64,000 nt of DNA from Novosphingobium kunmingense. Lineage in GTDB: Bacteria; Pseudomonadota; Alphaproteobacteria; Sphingomonadales; Sphingomonadaceae. Shown one piece after another: positions 53,868 to 63,659 of the stretch. Under the pieces are notes generated by a model. The model ran no database searches, was not told the DNA's origin, and saw nothing but the letters and a program-made list of their open reading frames with translations. The DNA is taken from positions 248,001 to 312,000 of the forward strand of contig NZ_PHUF01000002.1 in the NCBI RefSeq assembly GCF_002813245.1, in the 5' to 3' direction. The translations under genes and the position numbers were made by a program. The stretch's first letter is position 1, and every line of letters starts with the position of its first letter.

Positions 53868-56321
53868 ATGCCCAGCGGTGTGAACGACCTCCCGATCCAC
53901 AGTGTCCTGCCAGAGCTTCTCGCAGCCTTGCGCGTGCGCGAGAGCGCGGTGCTGATCGCCCCGCCCGGCGCGGGTAAGACGACCGCCGTGGCGCCGGCCT
54001 TGCTTGCTGAAACCTGGTGCGACCGCACTGTGCTGCTCCTTTCACCAAGGCGCGTTGCCGCGCGCGCTGCGGCCGAGCGAATGGCCGAGCTGCTGGGCGA
54101 GAAGCCGGGTGATACGATTGGCTATGCAACGCGCCTGGACAGCAAGCGTTCCAGCGCAACGCGCATTTTGGTCATGACCGAGGCGATCTTCGTCACGACC
54201 ATCCTTGCCGATCCCGAACTGGCGAACGTGTCGGCGGTGCTGTTCGACGAGGCGCACGAGCGTCATCTCGACTCCGATCTGGGGCTCGCCCTGGCCCTCG
54301 AGAGCCAGGCAGTACTGCGCCCCGACCTGCGTCTTCTGGTGATGAGCGCGACGATCGACGGCGCGCGATTTGCCGACCTGCTCGGCGATGCACCTGTGAT
54401 CGAAAGCGAGGGCAAGAGCTGGCCGCTCGCCATTAGATGGCTGGGCGCGCGCGCCGAGACGAGGGTTGAGGACGCGACGGTGTCTGCGGTCGTCACCGCC
54501 TGGCGCGAGGAGCACGGCGACCTGCTTTGCTTCCTGCCCGGCGTGGGCGAGATCGAAAGGGTTCGCGAAAGCCTGGCCGACCGATTGCCCGGAGCGCTGG
54601 TCCTGCCGTTGCACGGGCAGTGCGAGCCCGCCGCCCAACGTGCGGCGATCCGCCGCGATCCCGATGGACGCCGCCGCATCGTCCTGGCGACCGCGATCGC
54701 AGAGACGTCTTTGACGCTGGATGGCGTGTCGGTCGTGATCGACGCGGGACTATCGCGCCGGGCGGAGTTCGACAAGGCGGCGGGCGTTACCCGGCTGGTT
54801 ACCCACCGCGCAAGCCAGGCCGCAGCCGCCCAGCGCGCAGGTCGTGCAGCACGGCAGGGCCCTGGCATCGCCTACCGCCTCTGGGAGGAGGCCGCACACG
54901 CCGGGCGGCCGGCCTTCGACCCGCCGGAAATGCAGACCGCAGACCTGGCGCCGCTGCGGCTGACTCTCGCCCAGTGGGGCGCAGCAGATCCTGCAGCATT
55001 GCCATGGATCGACGTGCCGCCTGCCGCGGCATTGGCCGCGGCAACCCGCAGCCTTCAGGCGCTGGGCGCGCTCGACGGCAGCGCGATGATCACGCAGCAT
55101 GGTCGCAACATGGCGCGCCTGCCGATGGCGCCGGCGCTGGCGCACATGCTGCTCTATGCGGCGCAACATGGCGCCGAGAATGCTGCGGCCAGGCTCGCGC
55201 TGCTGTTGCAGGAGCGGGGTCTTGGCGGGCGCAGCGATGACCTGGCCGCGCGCCTGCAACGCTGGGATGCCGAACGATCCGGCCGCGCGCAGGCCTCGCG
55301 CGATCTGGCCGCGCGATGGGCGCGCCTTGCAAGGGCGATGAGCGAGGCCGAGGGGGCTGACGATCCGCCTCTGGGTATCCTCCTTGCCGAAGCGTTTCCC
55401 GACAACATTGCCCGGCGCCGCGACGCGAGCGGGGAACATTGGTTGGCGGCTGGCGGACGAGGCCTCCGGCTCGATCCGGCCTCACCTCTTGCGCGGGCCG
55501 AGTGGCTGGCGGTTGGCGATGCGCAAGGCGAGGCAAAGGGCGCGCGGATAACCAGCGCGATCGCCCTCGACGAAGCGGATGTGCTGCGCTGGCTGGCACA
55601 CCGGATAGAAAAGCGCAGCAGGCTGCGCTGGGTCGCCGACGAAGCCCGGGTCGAGGCCCTGGTCGAGGCCGGGCTTGGTGCCATCACCCTTTCGCGCGGA
55701 TCGGACCCCGCTCCCGATCCCGGGACTATCCGCGCTTTCCTTATCGGCAAGATCGCGAGCGAAGGCCTTTCCTTGTTGCCGCTGTCGAAAGCCAGCGAGG
55801 CTCTGCTTCGGCGGGCGCGGTTTGCCGGGATCGAAGCGTTGGGCGACCTGGCGCTGCGCGATCGGGCGGCGGATTGGCTTGGTCCGCTGCTTGGCCGTAG
55901 GCTCGATCAGACCGATCCGGCAAAAATTCACGACGCGCTGCGTGCCCGGCTCGATTATGCGGGCCAGCAGGCGCTGGACCGTCTGGCGCCTGCACAGTTC
56001 GTCAGCCCCGCCGGCACCTCGCATCCGATCGACTATGACGATCCGGGCGGCCCCAGCGTGGAACTGCGCGTCCAGGCGCTGTTCGGGCTGGATCGGCATC
56101 CGACCTTCGGCCAGCCGCCGCAGGCGCTGCTCCTCAAGCTTACCGATCCAGGCGGCAAGCCGCTCCAGACCACACGCGATCTGCCCGGCTTCTGGCGAGG
56201 ATCGTGGAAGGATGTGCAGCGCGATATGAAGGGCCGCTATCCCAAGCACCGCTGGCCGGACCAGCCCTGGACCGAGTCGCCCAGCCTCAAGACCAAGAAC
56301 GCGTTCAACCGCAGCATGTGA
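53868..56321 (+). CDS. hrpB: ATP-dependent RNA helicase HrpB
   Basis: This DEAH-box helicase of about 817 residues acts on RNA. Walker A is LIAPPGAGKTT, Walker B is LFDEAHERHLDSD, motif III is VMSATIDGARF, and QRAGRAARQGPG is motif VI. The C-terminal HrpB-specific domain ends with GFWRGSWKDVQRDMKGRYPKH, the family signature. Start choice: the ATG at 53868 gives 817 residues, against 809 in E. coli, while earlier ATGs extend into the promoter region. E. coli HrpB has no clear essential role. Confidence 0.93.
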   Translation: MPSGVNDLPIHSVLPELLAALRVRESAVLIAPPGAGKTTAVAPALLAETWCDRTVLLLSPRRVAARAAAERMAELLGEKPGDTIGYATRLDSKRSSATRILVMTEAIFVTTILADPELANVSAVLFDEAHERHLDSDLGLALALESQAVLRPDLRLLVMSATIDGARFADLLGDAPVIESEGKSWPLAIRWLGARAETRVEDATVSAVVTAWREEHGDLLCFLPGVGEIERVRESLADRLPGALVLPLHGQCEPAAQRAAIRRDPDGRRRIVLATAIAETSLTLDGVSVVIDAGLSRRAEFDKAAGVTRLVTHRASQAAAAQRAGRAARQGPGIAYRLWEEAAHAGRPAFDPPEMQTADLAPLRLTLAQWGAADPAALPWIDVPPAAALAAATRSLQALGALDGSAMITQHGRNMARLPMAPALAHMLLYAAQHGAENAAARLALLLQERGLGGRSDDLAARLQRWDAERSGRAQASRDLAARWARLARAMSEAEGADDPPLGILLAEAFPDNIARRRDASGEHWLAAGGRGLRLDPASPLARAEWLAVGDAQGEAKGARITSAIALDEADVLRWLAHRIEKRSRLRWVADEARVEALVEAGLGAITLSRGSDPAPDPGTIRAFLIGKIASEGLSLLPLSKASEALLRRARFAGIEALGDLALRDRAADWLGPLLGRRLDQTDPAKIHDALRARLDYAGQQALDRLAPAQFVSPAGTSHPIDYDDPGGPSVELRVQALFGLDRHPTFGQPPQALLLKLTDPGGKPLQTTRDLPGFWRGSWKDVQRDMKGRYPKHRWPDQPWTESPSLKTKNAFNRSM

Positions 56322-56365
56322 CTGGGATCTTGATTTGCCGCGCGTTTCGTCGCAGGGCGCAGGCC

Positions 56366-56644
56366 ATGGCCGCTCGCATCTATCAACGCCCGAAAAACGC
56401 CATGCAGTCCGGCAAGGCCCGGCTTGGCGAATGGATCCTCGACTTTGCGCCCGCGGAGGCGCGGAAGGCCGATCCGTTGATGGGCTGGGCGGGGTCAGGC
56501 GATACGCAGGCGCAGGTGCAACTGACTTTTGCCTCGGTCGACGAAGCCAGGGCCTATGCCGAACGCTACGGCATCGATGCTGCGGTGCATGCCGTGCCAC
56601 CGCGCCGCCTGAAGCTCCAGGCCTACGCCGACAATTTCCGCTGA
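56366..56644 (+). CDS. Complex I NDUFS4-like accessory subunit
   Basis: The 92-residue protein matches the ETC complex I subunit family (NDUFS4, 18 kDa), an accessory subunit of NADH:ubiquinone oxidoreductase that alphaproteobacteria share with mitochondria. Key stretches are IYQRPKNAMQSGKA, the GEWILDF that follows, LMGWAGSGDTQAQVQLTF and RRLKLQAYADNFR. It acts on the matrix-arm side of complex I. Its location away from the nuo cluster is common. The ATG at 56366 is the family start; longer frames run back into hrpB. Confidence 0.92.
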   Translation: MAARIYQRPKNAMQSGKARLGEWILDFAPAEARKADPLMGWAGSGDTQAQVQLTFASVDEARAYAERYGIDAAVHAVPPRRLKLQAYADNFR

Positions 56645-56793
56645 TCCGGGGAAGCGGACCCGATCGATGCCTGGGTCGCGCAGGTAAGCAGCGACCAGGT
56701 CCGCCTCGCGGCCGAGCCTGAACGGCACGGCCATGCGACCAGCCCCGTGGGCCGAGTCGCGCAGCGATACTACGCCTCGGCGGTTTTGCAGGC

Positions 56794-56822
56794 TTGCTTA
56801 AACGCGACACCGCCGCCATATG
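56794..56822 (+). promoter_or_regulatory. Promoter of the SRP RNA
   Basis: TTGCTT (56794-56799) and CATATG (56817-56822) are exactly 17 bases apart, and the predicted start lies at about 56829, at the 5' strand of the RNA's closing stem. Confidence 0.6.
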
Positions 56823-56829
56823 CGCCGCC

Positions 56830-56920
56830 GGGAGTCGGTCGGACGTTTGCGTTCGCCAACCTGGTCAGGTCCGGAAGGAAGCAGCCACAACGGATTGCGG
56901 CGGGTCGGCCGGCTCCTTTT
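56830..56920 (+). ncRNA. ffs: Signal recognition particle RNA (small bacterial type)
   Basis: The conserved SRP core GGTCAGGTCCGGAAGGAAGC, followed by AGCC, occurs at 56872-56894. The outer helix closes by GGAGTCGG (56831-56838) with CCGGCTCC (56909-56916), one G-T pair. A short U-run (56917-56920) ends it. The RNA binds Ffh to target membrane proteins. It lies just before dnaX as in other alphaproteobacteria. Ends are accurate to a few bases. Confidence 0.93.
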
Positions 56921-56972
56921 CCACCCTTATCTTTTCGACAATTGGGGCGCCTCCGCCTAGTCTCGCGCTACC

Positions 56973-58757
56973 ATGGGTGATTCCCCCGACATCTTTGGCG
57001 ACGCGCCGCACGAGGACGACGACACACCGTCTGCGGCCGAACTGGAAGAGGCTGGCCAGGCCTCGATGTTCGGCGGCCCGGACCCTGCGCCGGCCGCTCC
57101 TCCGCCCGCCGAGCCCGTTCCCGCCAGGCAGGAAGCGGCGCAGCCCTATCGGGTACTTGCGCGCAAATATCGTCCCCAGACTTTCAGCGCGCTTATCGGT
57201 CAGGACGCGATGGTGCAGACGCTCGGCAACGCGATCAGGCGCGACCGGCTGGCCCATGCCTTTCTGATGACCGGGGTGCGCGGGGTCGGCAAGACCAGCA
57301 CCGCGCGCCTGATCGCCAAGGCGCTCAATTGCATTGGACCCGACGGGCAGGGCGGCCCGACGATCGACCCCTGCGGCCAGTGCGAACCTTGCGTGGCGAT
57401 TGCCGAAGGGCGGCATATCGACGTGATCGAGATGGACGCCGCCAGCCACACCGGCGTCGACGACGTGCGCGAGATCATCGAGGCGGTGCGCTATGCCGCT
57501 GTCTCGGCGCGCTACAAGATCTACATAATCGACGAAGTCCACATGCTCAGCCGCAACGCCTTCAACGCGCTGCTCAAGACTCTCGAAGAGCCGCCGGCGC
57601 ATGTGAAATTCCTGTTTGCGACGACGGAGGTCGACAAGCTGCCGGTCACCGTGCTCAGCCGGTGCCAGCGCTTCGACCTGCGCCGCATCCCGACGCCCAT
57701 GCTGGCCGAGCATTTCGCGGCGATCTGCGCCAAGGAAGGCGTCGCGGCCGAGACCGAGGCCCTGGCCATGGTCGCCGCTGCGGCCGAGGGGTCGGTCCGT
57801 GACGGCCTCTCGATCCTCGACCAGGCGATTGCCCATGCCGATCTCGGCGGCGAGGGCACGGTTACCGTCGGACAGGTCCAGGACATGCTGGGCCTAGCCG
57901 ACAAGAGCGCGCAGCGCCGCCTGTTCGCGGCCCTGCTGACGGCTGACGGCGCGGCCCTGCTGGACCTGATCGACCACCAGTTCGCGCTGGGGATCGAACC
58001 GCTCGCCCTTGTGCGTTCGGCAATGGAGCTGGCACACCGCGTTGCGGTAGTACAGCTTGGCAAGGGCGCGGACGATGCGATCTCGGCCGAGGAGCGGCAG
58101 GACCTTGAAACCTGGGCGCAGCGCCTGACCCCGGGGCAAGTGCACCGCCTGTGGCAGCTTCTGCTGAAGGGGCATGACGAGGTGCGCACCGCGCCCGATC
58201 CGCTGGTGGCGGCAAAGATGGCGCTGCTGCGCATTCTCCATGCCAGCGACATGCCTGATCCCGGCGCCTTGGTGAAACGGCTGGAAATCATGGCCGCGAG
58301 CGGTTTCAGCGCGCCGGCCTCGGCGCCGGACTCTGCACCGGCCCAGGCCGAGCCCGTGGCAAGCGGCGATGCCGAATGGCGCGCGCTGGTCGAAACGGTC
58401 GACCAGTCGGGCCAGCTGCGGCTAGCCCAGGTGATGCGCGACTGGGTTCGGGTGATCGAATTGAAGCCGCTCGAACTTCTCTACGCGCTTGCACCGGGCT
58501 ATGCGGGCGATCCAAACGCCGAGCTGCGCGATGCGCTGCTGCGGGCCACTGGCGAGCGCTGGCAGGTTTCCCGCGGCGAGGGCGAAGGGGCGCCGACCCT
58601 GCGTGAGCAGGCCGAGGCGATCAAGCTGGCCGAGCACGAGGCCATGATGCGCCATCCGCTGGTTGAGGCGGCCTTTGCCGCGTTCCCGGATGCCCAGTTG
58701 ATTGAAGAAAGCCCCGATGCGCGCGTTGCGCAGGGCGGCAACAGATGGAGCAGGTGA
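56973..58757 (+). CDS. dnaX: DNA polymerase III subunit gamma/tau
   Basis: DnaX is the clamp-loader ATPase of the replicase. The 594-residue protein begins with an acidic N-terminal extension (about 1-45) before RVLARKYRPQTFSALIGQD. Walker A is GVRGVGKTSTA, the zinc-binding Cys set includes CGQCEPC, the DExx box is YIIDEVHML, and the sensor FLFATTEVDKLP. The C-terminal tau-type half contains coiled or low-complexity parts. No obvious programmed-frameshift slippery sequence was searched in full. It overlaps nothing and precedes ybaB by 1 base. Confidence 0.96.
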   Translation: MGDSPDIFGDAPHEDDDTPSAAELEEAGQASMFGGPDPAPAAPPPAEPVPARQEAAQPYRVLARKYRPQTFSALIGQDAMVQTLGNAIRRDRLAHAFLMTGVRGVGKTSTARLIAKALNCIGPDGQGGPTIDPCGQCEPCVAIAEGRHIDVIEMDAASHTGVDDVREIIEAVRYAAVSARYKIYIIDEVHMLSRNAFNALLKTLEEPPAHVKFLFATTEVDKLPVTVLSRCQRFDLRRIPTPMLAEHFAAICAKEGVAAETEALAMVAAAAEGSVRDGLSILDQAIAHADLGGEGTVTVGQVQDMLGLADKSAQRRLFAALLTADGAALLDLIDHQFALGIEPLALVRSAMELAHRVAVVQLGKGADDAISAEERQDLETWAQRLTPGQVHRLWQLLLKGHDEVRTAPDPLVAAKMALLRILHASDMPDPGALVKRLEIMAASGFSAPASAPDSAPAQAEPVASGDAEWRALVETVDQSGQLRLAQVMRDWVRVIELKPLELLYALAPGYAGDPNAELRDALLRATGERWQVSRGEGEGAPTLREQAEAIKLAEHEAMMRHPLVEAAFAAFPDAQLIEESPDARVAQGGNRWSR

Positions 58758-58758
58758 C

Positions 58759-59097
58759 GTGAAGTCGATGGAAGAGATGATCAAGGCGGCCCAGCAAGCG
58801 GCCGAGACCATCAGCAAGCAGATGGAAGAAAGCCAGGTCAAGCTCGACGGGATCGAGGTCGAAGGCAAGGCGGGAGGCGGCCTCGTATCGGTGCGCGCCA
58901 CGGCCAAGGGCCGGATCATCGGCGTCTCGATCGACGACAGCCTGCTTCAGCCCAGCGAAAAGGGCATCCTGGAAGACCTTATCGCCGCCGCGTTCAACGA
59001 TGCGCGGAACAAGGCGGACGAGGTCGCGGCGCGCGAGATGGCCTCGATGCAGCAAGGCATGGGCCTGCCTCCGGGATTCAAGCTGCCCGGGATGTAA
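58759..59097 (+). CDS. ybaB: YbaB/EbfC nucleoid-associated protein
   Basis: The 112-residue protein belongs to the YbaB/EbfC family, a tweezer-like dimer that binds DNA. It starts GTG at 58759 (KSMEEMIKAAQQA) one base after dnaX and carries the family pattern KLDGIEVEGKAGGGLVSVRATAKG and LEDLIAAAFNDARNKAD. The last part is LPPGFKLPGM. dnaX-ybaB is a widely conserved pair. Another start (ATG at 58768) is possible. Confidence 0.94.
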   Translation: MKSMEEMIKAAQQAAETISKQMEESQVKLDGIEVEGKAGGGLVSVRATAKGRIIGVSIDDSLLQPSEKGILEDLIAAAFNDARNKADEVAAREMASMQQGMGLPPGFKLPGM

Positions 59098-59115
59098 CTG
59101 GCGTGCGAGCCTGGC

Positions 59116-60402
59116 CTAGCGTGCCGGCTCGATGCGTTTCCCGCCCTTGACCACACCGGCGACTTTTTCGAGCACGCGCACGTCCCGCAGGGGATCGCCG
59201 TCGACCGCGACCATGTCGGCATAACGGCCGGTGGCGATCTGTCCGACGTCGCCTTCGCGGCCCAGCGCCTGCGCGGAGTTGATCGTCGCCGCGCGGATCG
59301 CGTCGAGCGGGGTCATGCCATAGGTCACCATGGTGTTGAGCTGGCGCCCGGCAAGCCCGTGCGGCATGACGCCGGCATCGCTGCCGAAGACCATCTTCAC
59401 CCCAGCTTTGAACGCCTTGCGGAAGTTGTCGCGCTGGATCTGGCCGATTTCGCGGTCCTTGCGGAGGTTGTCTTCGAGAACGCCGTTCTTGCGACCCTCG
59501 GCCTGGGTGTAGTCGGTGTTGTAGATATCCATCGAGAACCACACCGGCTGCTTGCGCGCGGCGGCAAGGCGAATGCCCTCGTCATCGACCAGGCTGGCGT
59601 GTTCGATCGTGTCGATACCGGCGCGGATCGCAGCCTTGATGCCTTCGGCCCCATGGGCGTGGGCAGCGACGCGCAGGCCCCATTGGTGCGCCTCGTCGGC
59701 GATCGCGCGCAGCTCGCCTTCGCTTAGCTGCTGCTGGCCGGGTTCTGTGTTGTGGGAAAAGACCCCGCCGGTGGCACAGACCTTGATCACCTGGGCGCCG
59801 TACTTGCGCTGGCGGCGAACCTGGTAGCGCAACTCCTCGGGGCTATCGCCAACGCCTTCGAGCTTCTTTCCCGGGTCCATGCTGGGCGGCATTCCGGTCC
59901 GGTCGCAGTGCCCGCCGGTCGCACTCAGGGCGTGACCGGCGCCGATCACGCGCGGCCCGATTACATAGCCGCCGTCGACCGCTTCCTGCAGGCCGACGTC
60001 GTTCCAGTTGCCCGATCCGACATTGCGCACCGTGGTGAAGCCGGCATCCAGCATCGCCCGGCCGTTCGCAACCGCGGTCATGGCAAAGAAGCTGTCGGTG
60101 AACTCCAGCCCGCGATGGCCGCCGATGTCGGCCGGACTGTCGAGATGCACGTGCATGTCGATCAGCCCCGGCACCAGGGTTTTTCCGCCGAGGTCGATAT
60201 GGGTGACGTCCGATCCCCAACGCACTGTCCTGGCATCGGCGATCGAGGTGATGCGCCCGTCGTCGCCCACGAAGATCGCCGGATGCTCGACATAGGTGCC
60301 CTTGGCGACGTCAAGGAAGCGATCGGCCGTGATCACGGTCGGGCCGGCCAGTGCCGGAGTGGCGACGACGAGCGAAAGTGCGGAGGTGAGAAGGCGGCGC
60401 AT
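59116..60402 (-). CDS. Exported amidohydrolase family protein
   Basis: The 428-residue protein has a Sec signal (1-19) and the imidazolonepropionase/prolidase-like amidohydrolase fold. Metal ligands are in LIDMHVHLDSP (HxH), RVAAHAHGAEGI and IEHASLVD (His), and GSDAGVMPHG (Asp); the Lys in AQVIKVCATGG is probably the carbamylated metal bridge. Likely substrates are dipeptides or other amide bonds, as in Xaa-Pro or Xaa-Arg dipeptidases, unproven here. The signal peptide suggests a periplasmic place. Confidence 0.9.
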   Translation of the reverse strand: MRRLLTSALSLVVATPALAGPTVITADRFLDVAKGTYVEHPAIFVGDDGRITSIADARTVRWGSDVTHIDLGGKTLVPGLIDMHVHLDSPADIGGHRGLEFTDSFFAMTAVANGRAMLDAGFTTVRNVGSGNWNDVGLQEAVDGGYVIGPRVIGAGHALSATGGHCDRTGMPPSMDPGKKLEGVGDSPEELRYQVRRQRKYGAQVIKVCATGGVFSHNTEPGQQQLSEGELRAIADEAHQWGLRVAAHAHGAEGIKAAIRAGIDTIEHASLVDDEGIRLAAARKQPVWFSMDIYNTDYTQAEGRKNGVLEDNLRKDREIGQIQRDNFRKAFKAGVKMVFGSDAGVMPHGLAGRQLNTMVTYGMTPLDAIRAATINSAQALGREGDVGQIATGRYADMVAVDGDPLRDVRVLEKVAGVVKGGKRIEPAR

Positions 60403-60494
60403 GGGGCTCCCCGAAGTTGCATTGTTGCCGCATGCCTAACCCATGGCCGGCAATTGGCAAGCGGCCGGCATCCACAGCCTGATCGCCTGCCGGC

Positions 60495-60523
60495 ATTGCG
60501 CCGTGCCGCAGCCGACCCCATAT
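60495..60523 (+). promoter_or_regulatory. Possible heat-shock (RpoH) promoter of lon
   Basis: CCCCATAT (60516-60523) matches the RpoH -10 consensus closely, 60 bases before the lon ATG. A weak -35 ATTGCG (60495-60500) lies 15 bases upstream. lon is a known RpoH target in many proteobacteria. Confidence 0.45.
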
Positions 60524-60582
60524 CTCGGGACAAAGGCGGGATTCACCCGCGCGGCGCGGTTCGGCGCCGGATTGGATAAGCT

Positions 60583-63000
60583 ATGACCAAGACACTGCCC
60601 CTGCTGCCCCTGCGCGACATCGTCGTCTTTCCCGGCATGGTCGTCCCGCTGTTCGTGGGCCGCGACAAATCGGTCGCGGCACTGGAAACCGCCATGGCCT
60701 CGGCCGAGGACAAGGACATCTTCCTGCTCGCCCAGCTCGACCCGGGTTGCGACGATCCGGACGATGAAGATCTTTACGACGTCGGCGTGATCGCCACGGT
60801 CCTGCAACTACTCAAATTGCCTGACGGTACGGTGCGCGTGCTGGTCGAAGCCAAGCAGCGCGCAACGCTCAGCGGTCTTTCCATCGCCGCGGGAGCCAAT
60901 GGCGAATATGTCGCGTCGAGCATCGACCTGGTCGATCCGGTGTCGGTTTCGGGCAACGAAGTCGCGGGCATGATGCGCTCGGTGGTCGAGGCCTTCGGCG
61001 AATACGCCAAGCTCAACAAGAAGCTGCCGAGCGAGGCGGGCGAGAACCTCGGCGAAATCGTCGACGCGTCGGCGCTTGCCGATACGGTCGCCAGCCATAT
61101 CCAGGCCAAGGTTTCGGACAAGCAGGCTATGCTGAGCGAGGCCGATCCCCTGAAGCGGCTCGAAATGGCCTATGCCTTCATGGAAGGCGAACTGGGCGTG
61201 CTCCAGGTGGAACGCCGGATCCGCGGGCGTGTGAAGCGCCAGATGGAGAAGACCCAGCGCGAATACTACCTCAACGAGCAGTTGAAGGCGATCCAGTCGG
61301 AACTGGGCGGCGGCGATGAGGGCGAAGCCGACGAAATTGCCGAACTCCAGACCAAGATCGACAAGCTCAAGCTGTCCAAGGAAGCGCGCACCAAGGCCAA
61401 TGCCGAACTGAAGAAGCTCAAGGGCATGCAGCCGATGAGCGCCGAGGCGACCGTGATCCGCAATTACCTCGACGTGCTCCTTGGCTTGCCCTGGGGCAAG
61501 CGTTCGAAGCTCAAGAAGGACATCGGGGCCGCGCAGGCGATCCTCGATGCCGATCATTATGCGCTCGACAAGGTCAAGGACCGGATCGTCGAATACCTCG
61601 CGGTCCAGGCCCGCACCAACAAGCTGAAGGGGCCGATCCTGTGCCTCGTCGGCCCTCCGGGCGTGGGCAAGACGTCGCTCGGCAAGTCGATCGCCAAGGC
61701 GACGGGGCGCGAGTTCATCCGCCAGTCGCTGGGCGGTGTGCGCGACGAGGCCGAAATCCGCGGCCACCGGCGCACCTATATCGGCTCGCTGCCGGGCAAG
61801 ATCGTGACAAACCTCAAGAAGGCAGGGACCAGCAATCCGCTTTTCCTGCTCGACGAGATCGACAAGCTTGGCCAGGACTTCCGCGGCGATCCGGCCTCGG
61901 CCCTGCTCGAGGTGCTCGATCCGGAACAGAACGCCAAGTTCCAGGATCACTATCTGGAGCTCGACTACGACCTGTCCGACGTGATGTTCGTCTGCACGGC
62001 CAACAGCCTCAACCTGCCACAGCCGCTGCTCGACCGCATGGAGATCATCCGGCTCGAGGGCTATACCGAGGACGAGAAGGTCGAGATCGCCGAACGGCAC
62101 CTGATCGCCAAGCAGGTCGAGGCGCATGGGCTCAAGGATGGTGAGTTCACCCTGACCACCGAGGCGCTACGCGATCTGATCCGCTATTACACCCGCGAAG
62201 CCGGCGTCCGTACGCTGGAACGCGAGATCGCGCGGCTGGCGCGCAAGTCGCTGCGCCGGATCCTCGAAGGCAAGGACGCGGCAGTCACGGTCACGCCGGA
62301 AAACCTCGGTGACTTCGCCGGGGTGCGCAAGTACCGCTATGGCGTCGCCGAGGAGGACCACCAGGTTGGCGCCGTTACGGGCCTGGCCTGGACCGAGGTT
62401 GGCGGCGAATTGCTGACCATCGAAAGCGTCACCACGCCGGGCAAGGGCACGGTCAAGACCACCGGGAAGCTTGGCGAGGTGATGAACGAGAGCGTCCAGG
62501 CGGCCTTCAGCTTCGTCAGGGCGCGCAGTCCGGCCTACGGGATCAAGCCCAGCCTGATCGCGCGCAAGGACATCCACATCCACCTGCCCGAAGGCGCGGT
62601 GCCCAAGGATGGTCCCTCGGCCGGCATCGGGATGGTAACCTCGATCGTTTCGACGCTGTCGGGCGTTCCCGTGCGCAAGGATATCGCCATGACGGGCGAG
62701 GTCACGCTGCGCGGGCGTGTCCTGGCGATCGGCGGCTTGAAGGAAAAGCTGCTCGCGGCGCGGCGAGGAGGAATCAAGACCGTACTGATCCCCAAGGAGA
62801 ACCACAAGGACCTTGCCGAGATCCCGGCCAACGTCATCGAGGGGCTGGAAATCATCCCTGTCAGCCACGTCGATGAAGTACTCGAACGCGCACTGATCGA
62901 ACCGCTCGAAGCGATTGAATGGAGCGATGCGGACGACCTGTCGAGCCAGCCCGTAAACGGCGCGACGGACACTTCCGGGCCCGCCCCGACCGCCCACTGA
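60583..63000 (+). CDS. lon: ATP-dependent protease Lon
   Basis: Lon is the AAA+ serine protease of protein quality control. The 805-residue protein has the LON substrate-binding N-domain ([20 protein letters not shown] near the start), an AAA+ module with Walker [12 protein letters not shown] and Walker [15 protein letters not shown], and the C-terminal protease with Ser679 in PKDGPSAG and Lys722 in [10 protein letters not shown], the same positions as in E. coli. The ATG follows a weak ribosome-binding site (GGATAAGCT). It is followed by the HU gene. Confidence 0.97.
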   Translation: MTKTLPLLPLRDIVVFPGMVVPLFVGRDKSVAALETAMASAEDKDIFLLAQLDPGCDDPDDEDLYDVGVIATVLQLLKLPDGTVRVLVEAKQRATLSGLSIAAGANGEYVASSIDLVDPVSVSGNEVAGMMRSVVEAFGEYAKLNKKLPSEAGENLGEIVDASALADTVASHIQAKVSDKQAMLSEADPLKRLEMAYAFMEGELGVLQVERRIRGRVKRQMEKTQREYYLNEQLKAIQSELGGGDEGEADEIAELQTKIDKLKLSKEARTKANAELKKLKGMQPMSAEATVIRNYLDVLLGLPWGKRSKLKKDIGAAQAILDADHYALDKVKDRIVEYLAVQARTNKLKGPILCLVGPPGVGKTSLGKSIAKATGREFIRQSLGGVRDEAEIRGHRRTYIGSLPGKIVTNLKKAGTSNPLFLLDEIDKLGQDFRGDPASALLEVLDPEQNAKFQDHYLELDYDLSDVMFVCTANSLNLPQPLLDRMEIIRLEGYTEDEKVEIAERHLIAKQVEAHGLKDGEFTLTTEALRDLIRYYTREAGVRTLEREIARLARKSLRRILEGKDAAVTVTPENLGDFAGVRKYRYGVAEEDHQVGAVTGLAWTEVGGELLTIESVTTPGKGTVKTTGKLGEVMNESVQAAFSFVRARSPAYGIKPSLIARKDIHIHLPEGAVPKDGPSAGIGMVTSIVSTLSGVPVRKDIAMTGEVTLRGRVLAIGGLKEKLLAARRGGIKTVLIPKENHKDLAEIPANVIEGLEIIPVSHVDEVLERALIEPLEAIEWSDADDLSSQPVNGATDTSGPAPTAH

Positions 63001-63152
63001 TTCGGCGGCCCGGTCATGCTGCATTGCGGCATTCCCGGGTCGTCCCGATTCGCTGCGTCGCACCATCGCCGCGAAGCGGCGGCGCGGGCACTCGTTTCGT
63101 CGAAAATGGCGGAAAAACGTGCCTACCGGGGCGTTAAAACGCAGGATTGGCT

Positions 63153-63181
63153 TTGACAGCTTTGTGAAAAGCGGTTCAAGT
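63153..63181 (+). promoter_or_regulatory. Probable promoter of the HU gene
   Basis: TTGACA (63153-63158) is a perfect -35. After 17 bases comes TCAAGT (63176-63181), a weak -10. The AATC-rich leader before the ATG at 63244 has AGGGGGT as ribosome-binding site. Confidence 0.5.
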
Positions 63182-63243
63182 CCGGCCACCTTTCGAGGCG
63201 AATCAACAAACACCGCTATCCCAGACCATTAGGGGGTTCACGA

Positions 63244-63516
63244 ATGAACAAGAATGATCTCATCAGCGCCGTCGCGGATTCGAGCGGCCTGTCTAAGGGT
63301 GATGCCACCAAGGCCGTCGAAGGCGTATTCGATGCCATCTCGGGCGCGCTGAAGTCCGGTGATGAAGTCCGCCTGGTCGGCTTCGGCACCTTCTCGGTCG
63401 CCAAGCGCAAGGCGTCGACCGGTCGCAACCCGCGCACCGGCGAACCCATGAAGATCAAGGCCTCGACCCAGCCCAAGTTCAAGGCTGGCAAGGGCCTGAA
63501 GGACGCCGTCAACTAA
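63244..63516 (+). CDS. HU family DNA-binding protein
   Basis: This 90-residue nucleoid protein belongs to the HU family. It begins NKNDLISAVADSSGLSKGDATKAVEGVFD, and contains the signature GFGTFSVAKRKASTGRNPRTGEPMKI with the Pro-tipped arm. The length and the lack of an IHF-type feature make it the HU homologue next to lon, an arrangement common in proteobacteria (lon-hupB). AGGGGGTTCACGA precedes the ATG. A pair of hairpins follows the stop. Confidence 0.96.
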   Translation: MNKNDLISAVADSSGLSKGDATKAVEGVFDAISGALKSGDEVRLVGFGTFSVAKRKASTGRNPRTGEPMKIKASTQPKFKAGKGLKDAVN

Positions 63517-63523
63517 GACGGCG

Positions 63524-63550
63524 GCGGGACGCACCGCCTCGCCGTCCCGC
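63524..63550 (+). terminator. First hairpin after the HU gene
   Basis: GCGGGACG (63524-63531) pairs with CGTCCCGC (63543-63550) around an 11-base loop. T-containing sequence follows. It lies 8 bases after the stop codon. Confidence 0.5.
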
Positions 63551-63561
63551 ACAATCTTTCG

Positions 63562-63587
63562 CCGCGCCTGCCCCTGGGCAGGCGCGG
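63562..63587 (+). terminator. Second hairpin after the HU gene
   Basis: A perfect 12-bp inverted repeat (CCGCGCCTGCCC with its complement) with a very short loop, 12 bases after the first hairpin. No strong U-run. The tandem hairpins together probably end the HU transcript. Confidence 0.6.
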
Positions 63588-63659
63588 TGCTTGATTCCGG
63601 AGCCCGGTCCCTGTCGCCGTACTGGACGCGTTAACCTCCATGTCCTATACCGCTCGGCG

